Part shown: one piece after another, positions 11,620 through 20,837 of the stretch
Position numbering within the stretch: position 1 is the first letter of the stretch
Layout: each line of letters opens with the position of its first letter
From: Cordia subcordata
Taxonomy: Eukaryota; Streptophyta; Magnoliopsida; Boraginales; Cordiaceae
NCBI GenBank assembly: GCA_028554755.1
Contig: JAPTOF010000025.1
Location: forward strand, 62,001-126,000
DNA: 64,000 bases
Reading direction: 5' to 3'
Notes under the pieces: generated by a model
What the model saw: only the letters and a program-made list of their open reading frames with translations
Databases searched by the model: none
Told to the model about the DNA's origin: nothing
Translations under genes and position numbers: made by a program

Positions 11620-14600
11620 TGATTTTGTGTGCATGGAACATTAGGGGTTTCAATTCCCCTAAAAAGCATAAAGAAATGAAGAACCTAATAAACAAGCATA
11701 GGCTTGATTGTTTTTGTGTTTTGGAGACCAAAGTGGACAATGATACTCTCATTGCTTCATATTTTAACACTTTGGGTTTTGCAAACTACATCGATGATAA
11801 TTTGGTCAGAATTTGGGTTTTTTGGAAGCAACACATCAAGGCTACAATAATTGACACTATGGATCAAGGAATCCTTTGCCATTTGGAAATTCCATCCCAA
11901 GTTCCTATTTTTGTGGCTTTTGTGTATGGTAGGAATGATCCTTCAAGAAGACAGCACCTTTGGGCAAAAATTGAAAGTTGGAGTGTAAGGTGTTATAACG
12001 GGCCACTTTGTATTCTTGGAGACTTTAATGAGGTTCTGAATTGTGGAGATAGATCTTCCACCACCACCATTGCTCCAAGTGCGTTGGATTTCAAGAATTG
12101 CATTTCTCAAGCTAGACTCTCTGAGATTAAGACTATTGGGCCTCATTTCACTTGGACCAACCAAGCTCCAAAGGCAATCTTATTGCAAGTAAGTTGGATA
12201 GAGCTCTTGTCAACACCTTTGGATGGACCACTTGGATCACTCTTCTCTCTTAGTGGATAGCCCAGGTATTTCAGACCATTGTCCTCTTGTGGTTCATACT
12301 TGCATCATCAAGCCTTCTTCACCAAAGCCTTTCAAGTTCTACAATGCTTGGACAACTCATCCTCTTTTCTTGCATGAGGTGGAAAAACATTGGAATGCAC
12401 GGGTTTTTGGCACTCCAATGTTCATTCTTTTCCAAAACAAAAGCACTCAAAAGAGTGCTCAAGGATTTTGACAAGAATTATTTCTCCTGCATCCCAAGTC
12501 AAGTTGAGGATCTTAAAAGAACCCTTTCGGATGTCCAACTTGCCATGCTGAATGGGTACCTTAATGAAGAGGCTCTTAACAAAGAAAAGGAGATTATGAG
12601 GAATATTGAAGAGCTTGAAGACACCTATAAAAGATGCTCCACCAAAAGGCTCGCATACATTGGATTAAAGATGGAGATGCTAATACAAAGTTCTTCCACA
12701 ATAAGTTTCGTGAAAGGAAAAACATAAACTCCATCTTTGCCATTAACGACAATGAGGAATCTCATCACTTCAAAGGAGGAGATAAAGGCTGAATTCATCT
12801 CCTACTTCAAAAATCTCTTTGGCACTCCTCACATTCAATTGCTAGTGTGGAGACCATCAAAAGCATTTTAGGGAAAACCATTGAGGAAAGTTGCTTGGCA
12901 AAGCTTGCTGCTCCCATTACCTTTGAGGAAATCAAAACAACTCTTTTCTCCATTAATCCAAACAAGAGCCCGGGCCGGATGGCTATACTTCACACTTCTA
13001 CAAGATGGCTTGGGAGGTTGTTGGGAAGATGTGCACAAAGCAATAAAGTCTTTTTTCCACTCCTCAAAGTTGCTCCAAGAGGTAAATGCTACTTATATTG
13101 CCCTTATTCCCAAAGTCCAAAACCCTTCTTGGGTAAAAGATTTTAGGCCTATTTCTTGCTGCAACACCATTTATAAATGCATATCCAAGATTCTTGCAAA
13201 TAGGCTCAAAGAGTGTTTGCCTTCTATCATCTCTTGGAATCAATCGGCTTTTATTAAAGGGAGGCTTATTAATGAGAATATTCTTGTTGCACATGATATC
13301 CTTAGAGGCTATTCAAGAACTCATATTTCTCCTCGTTGTGCACTCAAAGTTGATATCATGAAGGCTTTTGATTCACTCAATTGGAATTTTATTGAATGTA
13401 CTCTTCATGCGTTTGGCTTCCCAAGTTTCTTTGTGAAATGGATCATGTCTTGTATCACATCAACAAGTTTCTCTGTGGCAATCAATGGAAGTTTAGAGAG
13501 GTATTTTAAAGGAGCAAATGGGATAAGGCAAGGGGATCCCCTCTCACCATACATTTTTGTTATTTGCATGGAAGTATTATCATGCATGCTCAACAAGTTG
13601 GAACAAGATCAAAAGTTTGGGTTTCATCCAAAATGTGCAAAGTTGAGGTTGAACCATCTTTGTTTTGCTGATGACCTTTTTATCTTTTGCAAAGGAAATA
13701 TCAAATCAATTGAGTGCATTATGGATGTCTTGAGAACTTTTGCTCTCTCTCGGTCTTAAAGCAAACCCTTCCAAGAGTAATATTTTCTTTGGTGGTGTTC
13801 CTCATGAAACAAAGCTGGCCATTCTCTGCAAAATGAACTTCAAAGAAGGTAATCTTCCTATAAGATATTTGGGTGTTCCTCTTGTGTCAAGGAAGCTCCG
13901 TAGGGCAGATTGTTTACCTCTTTTGGAGAAAATCAATAGAAGGCTTGAAAGCTGGACCAATCATTGGCTTGCCTACATGGGTAGATTAACCCTTATCAAA
14001 TCCACACTCTTGCAAATTTGTTCCTTTTGGGCTGGTGCATTTCTTCTTCCCAAAAGTATCATTCAAAAATTGAATCCAAATTTTGTGCTTTCCTTTGGAA
14101 GAATATGGGGCTAAGATTGCATGGAAAGACATTTGTCTCCTCTTGATGAAGGTGGACTTGGTATCCGGAAGATTGAAGACATCAACAGCACTTTTCTCCT
14201 TAAATCCTTTTGGAGAATGTATACTTGTAGGATTCTCTTTGGAGCAATTGGATGCAAATTAACTACATCAAGGACAAATCGATTTGGACTCTCACCACTT
14301 CTAAGGATGATAGTTGGGTTCTCAAAACCTCCTCAAAATTGAAACTTTGCAAGAGCCCATATCTCTCATGTACTGCAATGGAAAGCACACGCACTTTTGG
14401 CATGACAAATGGCACACACATGGGGTACTTAGCAATTTTTGGAGCAGCACTCTCAACAATCCACCATACTATGCTAAGGTGTGTGACATTTTCGTTTTTG
14501 GTAATTGGTTTTGGCCTATTCATCTCATGCATTTTGATCCACCTTGCACCAATCTTGTGGAAGAAAATCTTGATGCTTTTACTTGAAACTTTCTCCAAAT

Positions 14601-15177
14601 GGTGAATTCACTTTCGCACACTTGGGAGGAAATCAGAAGGAAGAAGAATAAAGTTGATTGGCACTATATTGTTTGGTTCAAAGGACATACACCAAGACAT
14701 GCATTTTTTACTTGGCTTGCTATTCATGATCGACTTTCCACAAAATTCAGATTGCTTTATTGGGGTAGAGAGCTGAATCCCACTTGCATTTTTTGCAACT
14801 TTGGATGTGAAACTAGAGACCATCTTTTCTTTAATTGTTGTTTCACTAGAAGGATCTGGAGGAAAGGACTTCATCTTACCATGATCCAAGAAACTTTGAT
14901 TGATTGGGGAGACATTATTGCTTTTATTTCACCTTTTGCACTCGAAGATAATCTTAAAGCTACTATCTTGAAGCACTTTTTGGAGGCTGCAATCTACTTC
15001 ATTTGGATTGAGAGGAATCATCGTGAATTTCACAAGAGTTTCAAGACAGAGGAGCAAATCTTTTCATCCATCTTTAATCATGTTAGACTTAAATGCATTG
15101 TTGGAAAATATTTCACTACTTCTAGTTTGAATAGGAAAATTTGTAAATTGTGGGGGATGGAAGAAATCCTCCTTTGA
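11619..15177 (+). pseudogene. LINE A2 ORF2: endonuclease, RT, zf-RVT; frameshifted
   Basis: The start ATG at 11619 is followed by CAWNIRGFNSP. The endonuclease is open from 11619 to about 12190 and includes LETKV, VYGRNDPSRR and LGDFNEVL. A long open stretch at 12881-13759 holds most of the RT: FRPISCCNTIYKC, KVDIMKAFDSLNW, GIRQGDPLSPYIFV and FADDLFIF. The stretch at 14599-15177 holds the zf-RVT block (CIFCNFGCETRDHLFF) and the C-terminus. Breaks lie near 12190, 12440, 12640, 12760, 12970, 13730, 14105, 14230, 14330 and 14590. At 12965-12980 a base is missing in NKSPGPDG. It is less damaged than A1. Confidence 0.88.
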
Positions 15178-15249
15178 TCAGTTTGTATTTGTAATTTTGT
15201 TTTCTTTCTTGAATGAAATTTCTTACTTTCCTCGCAAAAAAAAAAAAAA
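15178..15249 (+). other. LINE A2 3' UTR and poly(A)
   Basis: The 3' UTR matches A1. The A run is 15236-15249. Confidence 0.9.
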
Positions 15250-15264
15250 GTGGATCCATGCAAA
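15250..15264 (+). repeat. Target-site duplication of LINE A2, right copy
   Basis: gtggatccatgcaaa follows the poly(A) directly and matches 9445-9459 exactly. Confidence 0.93.
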
Positions 15265-16188
15265 TTATATCAAGAATAGCTCCATTTGGGCCGTACAAAT
15301 TCCTCATGATGCAAGCTGGATCATAAAGTCTCTTTTGCAAATCCGTGGGGTTGCAAGGAATTTCATCCAACATGGACTTGGCAATGGCACAAATACTTTT
15401 TTTTTGGCTGGACAATTGGCATCAAGAAGGTCCTCTTCTCGACCATTGGAGCTCAACCTTCCCTTCACCTCCTTTGCTTGCCAAGGTTTGCGACATCTAT
15501 ATTAATGGTCAATGGACTTGGCCTTTAAATCTTCTCCGTGTCCAGATTCCACTTGTCAATCTTGATGAAAATGTCCATGATTCTTCTCTTTGGCTGCCTT
15601 CAAAGAACGGCAATTTTTCATTTAAGCTTACTTGGGATCATATTCGTAAGAAGGGTCATACAGTTAACTGGCACAATTCGGTTTGGCACAAAGGTCATAA
15701 CCCTAGACATGGTTTCATTTGCTGGCTTGTTTTTCATGATCGGCTTTCAACTCTTCAAAAATTATTAAGTTGGGGGACTGATTGCAAACCCACTTTGTAT
15801 CTTTTGTCGCATGGGTTGTGAAACAAGAGATCACCTTTTTTTCGGATGTAGCTTCACACGCAGAATTTGGAGACATGGTCTTGCAATCTCCCTTGTTCCA
15901 GAGAAGTTGATTTGTTGGGATGAAATTTGTGCCTATCTCACACCTTTTGCTCTTGAAAATAACTTGAAAGCTACTATCCGTAAGCATCTTCTTGGAGCAT
16001 CCGTTTACCACATTTGGGTTGAAAGAAACCAGCGTATTTTCAAGCAAGAAGCAAAAACGGAGGATCAAATCACAAGTACTATCTTCAATGAAGTTAGAAC
16101 TCGTATTATCTTTGGTAGGAAATTTCCTTCAAATGCGCTGAATATTGCCTTGTGTAAATTGTGGAAATTAGATGAGATACTCGGTTAG
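15250..16188 (+). pseudogene. LINE B1 ORF2, segment 3: C-terminal region with zf-RVT
   Basis: This resumes LINE B after the A2 insertion and is a near-identical copy of 4923-5861. It ends at the TAG at 16186-16188. The two copies differ at a few bases, for example Glu (5515-5520) against Gly (15842-15847) in the HLFF(E/G)CSFTRR block, and share the frame break before MGCETRDH. Confidence 0.84.
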
Positions 16189-16271
16189 GTTTCTCCATTC
16201 CTTTTTCTGATTCTTGTACTTGAACGTTTCTTTTATGAAATCTTACTTACTCGGCCAAAAAAAAAAAAAAA
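16189..16271 (+). other. LINE B1 3' UTR and poly(A)
   Basis: Short 3' UTR ending in tactcggcc and 15 A residues at 16257-16271. Confidence 0.88.
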
Positions 16272-17117
16272 CATTGGAGTGTGAGGGTTTTTGGCACTCC
16301 TATGTTTTCTCTCTTTCAAAAACAAAAATCTCTCAAGCAAGCACTAAAGTCTTTCGACAAGAAATACTTTACTACCATTCCGAGTTCTCTCTTGAAGCTC
16401 CAAAATATCCTCCATCAAGTTCAGATTGAGACTCTCAATGGAAATATTAGGGCTGATTTGATCGAAAAGGAAAAGAATTTGCTGAAGAGTATTGATGAAT
16501 TGGATAACATTTATAAATCTATGCTTTCTCAAAAAGCACGGGTAAATTGGATCAAAGAAGGGGATGCAAATTCTAAGTTCTTTCACAACACAATCAAAGG
16601 TGGAAGGCATAACAGCTCCGTTTGCATGGTCAAGAATGATGAAAATCAGATTCTCACAAACGAGCAAGAAGTCAAGGCTGAATTTGTCGAGTATTTTAAG
16701 AAGCTCCTTGGCACTCCTTCAAGCTCTCTTGCTACTACTGAATTGATCAAAAGTATTGTCGGCAAGACAATTAAAGCTGAGGAAGCAAACTCTCTTCTGG
16801 CTCCTATCACTCATGATGAGATTAAGAGTGCACTTTTTTCACTCAATCCAAACAAAAGTCCAGGTCCGGATGGCTTTACTTCTCATTTCTACATGGCCTC
16901 TTGGGAAATTATTGGTGAGGATGTTTTGAAGGCGATTACCTCCTCCTTTCAATCATGCAGTCTTCTTAAGGAGGTAAATACAACTATCATTACTCCCGTG
17001 CCTAAAATGCAAAATCCATACATGGTTAAAGACTATAGGCCGATTTCTTGCTGCAATACTATATACAAATGTATCTCCAAGATTCTTGCAAATAGAATAA
17101 AAAATTGCTTGCCTCAC
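16272..17117 (+). repeat. 10.3-kb tandem duplication, copy 3 (cut off by the 3.28-kb array)
   Basis: This matches 5946-6791 with few differences and then stops at gcctcaca, where the family C array begins. The A3 insertion site is not reached, so it is unknown whether this copy carried A3. Confidence 0.88.
16272..17117 (+). pseudogene. LINE B2 ORF2 fragment (RT N-terminal half), fused in frame to family C ORF1
   Basis: The segment runs from VRVFGTPMFSLF through WIKEGDANSKFFHN, NKSPGPDGFTSHFY and DYRPISCCNTIYKC to KNCLPH without a stop. At the array boundary the frame continues into family C ORF1 (RDGTRTRVCVEYAWK) and its zinc knuckle, giving one open frame 16281-17438 of 385 codons. This is a fortuitous fusion of two LINE families at a breakpoint with about one base of shared sequence. 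Nothing indicates that it is expressed. Confidence 0.82.
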
Positions 17118-17597
17118 AGGGATGGAACAAGAACTCGGGTTTGCGTGGAATACGCGTGGAAACCGAGTGTTTGCACTCATTGTAAGATGGTAGGTCACTT
17201 GGTTGCTCGATGTCCGTCAAGACCAAACTTGCTGCCACAAAAAACTCAAGACACAAAGATGCCTCGAGACTCAAAAACATTGGATACGTGGAAAGTGGTT
17301 GGGAACAGAAAGGGGTCCAAGGAAGGAAGTGATCCACGCTTTGAGAAGCAAGAAGAGATTTCATCTGCTTCTAAAGCAAGACAAGATGATGAAGGAGAGT
17401 TTGTTGAGCCAGCTCCACCAAGGATGGTACAAAAATAGCAACCAAAAGAATCAAATTCTTTCAAAGCAGTTGATAAGTTTAAAAGCGGAGAGGATGAAGA
17501 AATTGAGCATACAACAAACTAAGGCGGCCACTCGGATGAGCAAAATTCTGAAGGAAATGATGCTTTGGACCCGAGGTCCAATCCCCCCTCTTGAGAA
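17118..17597 (+). pseudogene. Unit 1 ORF1 C-terminal fragment with CCHC knuckle
   Basis: This starts at RDGTRTRVCVEYAWK. The knuckle CTHCKMVGHLVARC (17172-17213) has C-x2-C-x4-H-x4-C spacing. The long form cagaaagggg (about 17306) keeps the frame into an acidic tail until TAG at 17436-17438; an acidic out-of-frame remnant follows up to the ORF2 ATG. The upstream part belongs to LINE B2, not to ORF1. Confidence 0.8.
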
Positions 17598-20169
17598 ATG
17601 ATTGGTTCTTGGAATATTTGGGGTCTAAACTCCCCTCGCAAACAAAAAGAAGTGAAGGCTTGAATCAACAAGCACAAATTGGATAGTTTTTGTTTTTTGG
17701 AAACCAAGGTCAATGAGAACAATGCCGTTGCCAACTATTTCAGCACCTTGGGTTTTGCTAATCACACGGATGAGAATATAAGAGGAAGACTTTGGGTCTT
17801 TTGGAGAAATCATCTCAAAATCAACATCCTTGATGGCACGGAACAACGTATTCTTTGTCATCTCTCCATTGCTGCAAATTGCTCTTTTTTCATTGGATTT
17901 ATCTATGGAAAGAACACTCCCTCATCGAGGAGATTGCTTTGGAAAAAAATTAAAATTTGGAGTGATTGGTGTCTGGATGGTCCACTTTGCATTATGGGTG
18001 ATTTCAATGAAATCCTTCATGATGGGGATAGATCCACTTCCTGGAGTATTCCATCTAGTGCATATGATTTCAAACAATGTGTTGCTCAAGCCAAATTACA
18101 CGAAATAAGAGCTCTTGGTCCGCACTTCGCATGGTCCAACCGAAGCTCACATGGAAACTACATTGCAAGCAAAATCGATCGGGCACTCGTCAATCCACAA
18201 CGGATGGGGCACGTGGAGAACTCTTTCCTCTTGGTTGACAATCCCGGTATTTCAGATCATTGCCCTCTCATTTTGCATACCAACTTGATCATGAATTCTT
18301 TTTACCTTTTGTGGAAAAGCATTGGAGTGCGCGGGTTTTTGGCAGTCCAATTTTCTTTTTATTCCAAAAGCAAAGGTATCTCAAGAAGGCATTGAAGGAG
18401 TTTGATAAGACTTATTACTCTTGCATCCCACGTCAAATTGGCCACCACAAGGATAACCTCAGATTGGTGCAAGTTGACATTCTCAACGGGTTTGTTAATG
18501 AGTAGAACATTAACCAGGAAAAGGAGATCATGTTGAAGATTGAAGAACCTGAGAGCATTCATAAACACATGCCCCACCAAAAATCTAGACTCCAATGGAT
18601 TAAGCATGATGACACAAATTGAAGCTTCTTTCACAATGTTATAAAAGGAAGGAGAAGCAAGAGCAGTATTAATGCTATCATGAATGATGATGGCACTCTC
18701 CTCACCTCTTGCAAGGATATCAAGGATGAATTCATTTCCTACTTCAAGCATCTCCTTGGTACTCCAAAGTCTACACATGCCAATGTGAACACCATTAAAG
18801 GTATTCTTGGGAAAACTATTGCGGAGGATCTCTCGGCCAACCTTGCTGCTCCTGTCACCTTGGACGAGATCAAGAACACTCTCTTCTCCATTAATCCCAA
18901 CAAAAGTCCGGGCTCACATTTCTATATGAATGCTTGGAATATTGTGGGTGGTGACGTTCTCAATGCTATTAGCTCCTTTTTTCACACCTCCAAGAAGCTC
19001 CTTAAAGAGGTAAATGCAACATACATTGCTCTTGTACCTAAAGTCCATAACCCCACGAAGGTTAAAGACTTTAGGCCCATTTCTTGTTGCAATACAATTT
19101 ACAAATGTATTTCCAAGATCCTTGCAAATAGAATCAAAGCTTGCCTACCTTCTATTATTTCCTGAATCACCGCTTTTATTGAAGGAAGGCTCATCAATGA
19201 GAACATTCTTCTTGCTCATGACATATTTAGAGGCTATTCTAGAGCCCATATCTCTCCAAGATGTGCTTTGAAAGTTGACATCGGAAAGCTTTTGACTCTC
19301 TTAGTTGGGATTTCATTGAAACTACTCTTCATGCTTTTGGTTTTCCAAGCACCTTTATTGGATGGATTATGGCATGTATTACCACTCCTAGTTTCTCCAT
19401 CTCCGTTAATGGGAGTCTTGAAGGGTTTTGCAAAGGGGCAAATGGGATTAGGCAAGGTGATCCTCTCTCCCCCTGTGTCTTTGTTATTTGTATGGAAGTT
19501 CTTTCATCCATGCTTAACAAGCTTGAGCATAACCCAAGTTTTGGGTACCATCCCAAATGTGCAAAACTGAAGCTAAATCACATTTGCTTTATGGATGACC
19601 TTTTCATCTTTTGTAGGGAAACTTGGAGTCCATAAATCGCATTTTGGAAATTTTGAAGGAGTACCACTGGTTCTCGGGACTCAAGGTAAACAGCAACAAA
19701 AGTGATGCATTCTTTGGGGTGTTTCACAAAATGTTAAGCAACTCATCCTTGGAAAACTTGACTTTCAAGAAGGTCAATTGCCTATAAGGTACTTAGGTGC
19801 GCCTTTGGTCACCCGCAAACTTGAAAAGGAGATTGTGGACCTCTCTTGGAAAAAAATTAATGGGAGAATTGAGCAATGGACAACTAAATGGCTTTCTTAT
19901 GCGGGAAGACTTCTCCTCATCAAATCCACTCTTCAACAAATTTGTGCATATTGGGCTAGAAACTTACTCATACCTAAATGCATCATCAAGGAAATTGAAT
20001 CAAAGTCTAGTGCCTTCCTTTGGAGAGACACGGGTGCTAGGATTGCTTGGAACAACATTTGTATGCCACGGGATGAGGGTGGCTTGGGAGTTAGATATAC
20101 TGGAGAAATCAACCACACATACTTCATCAAGTTAAAATCGAGAATATATACACACAACGACACACTTTG
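17598..20169 (+). pseudogene. Unit 1 ORF2 fragment: endonuclease and RT, no C-terminus
   Basis: The start ATG is at 17598. Endonuclease landmarks are WNIWGLNSP, LETKV, IYGKNTPSSRR, MGDFNEILHDGDRS, KIDRALVN and SDHCPLI. RT landmarks are FRPISCCNTIYKC, GANGIRQGDPLSP and the altered FMDD. Stops present in all units are TGA at codon 22 (17661-17663), TAG at 18503-18505 and TGA at 18620-18622. NKSPG is directly followed by SHFY: five residues found in LINE B (PDGFT) are missing in every unit. This unit also has a TGA at about 19163 and atcggaaagc, a frameshift before the AFDSL motif. Confidence 0.87.
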
Positions 20170-20837
20170 TGTGAAAATGAAGAATGTTCCCCTTTGTCTT
20201 TGGTCAAAAAGAGGCTTTAGCTATTTAGGCTCCTTCGTTGGGAAACCAGTCCAAATTGATGCTCTTGCGGAATCAAGGAGGAATCTTGAATATGCGAGAA
20301 TTTGCATTGAGGTTAAGTTGGAGGAAAAATCGCCGGATGAAATTTTCCCAAAGTTAAGGGATGGAACAAGAACTCGGGTTTGCGTGGAATACGCGTGGAA
20401 ACCGAGTGTTTGCACTCATTGTAAGATGGTAGGTCACTTGGTTGCTCGATGTCCGTCAAGACCAAACTTGCTGCCACAAAAAACTCAAGACACAAAGATG
20501 CCTCGAGACTCAAAAACATTGGATACGTGGAAAGTGGTTGGGAACAGAAAGGGGTCCAAGGAAGGAAGTGATCCACGCTTTGAGAAGCAAGAAGAGATTT
20601 CATCTGCTTCTAAAGCAAGACAAGATGATGAAGGAGAGTTTGTTGAGCCAGCTCCACCAAGGATGGTACAAAAATAGCAACCAAAAGAATCAAATTCTTT
20701 CAAAGCAGTTGATAAGTTTAAAAGCGGAGAGGATGAAGAAATTGAGCATACAACAAACTAAGGCGGCCACTCGGATGAGCAAAATTCTGAAGGAAATGAT
20801 GCTTTGGACCCGAGGTCCAATCACTCCCTCTTGAGAA
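20170..20837 (+). pseudogene. ORF1 fragment at the unit 1/2 junction, fused to the unit 1 ORF2 tail
   Basis: The open frame 19778-20677 (299 codons) joins the ORF2 tail (PIRYLGAPLVTRKL) to VKMKNVPLCLWSKRG, SFVGKPVQIDALAESRR and the CCHC knuckle. It ends at TAG at 20675-20677. The long cagaaagggg form keeps the original ORF1 tail frame. The ORF2-derived side is degenerate just before the joint. Confidence 0.8.

Larger units (their letters stand above)
9460..15249 (+). mobile_element. LINE A2: full-length L1-type LINE (5.79 kb)
   Basis: The element has a pyrimidine-rich 5' UTR, ORF1 from the MGKKKRNS start, ORF2, a 3' UTR and a 14-base A tail (15236-15249). Perfect 15-bp target-site duplications flank it. 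The host sequence on both sides is LINE B ORF2, which reads KWIHA on either side of the insertion. It is the only family A copy in the window with its 5' end. Confidence 0.94.
5946..16271 (+). repeat. 10.3-kb tandem duplication, copy 2 (complete)
   Basis: The unit runs from cattggagtg just after one family B poly(A) to the end of the next family B poly(A), 10326 bp. It contains LINE B (5946-6971, 8597-9459, 15250-16271), the inverted A3 insertion and the A2 insertion. The same poly(A)/cattggag junction recurs at 16271/16272. Confidence 0.9.
17118..20356 (+). repeat. Array unit 1 (3239 bp, edge unit)
   Basis: The shortest unit. It has a 49-bp deletion at about 18295, between two tcatg direct repeats, and a degenerate stretch at about 20090-20160 before the junction. 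Its RT motif reads FMDD instead of FADD (about 19585-19600). Confidence 0.92.
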
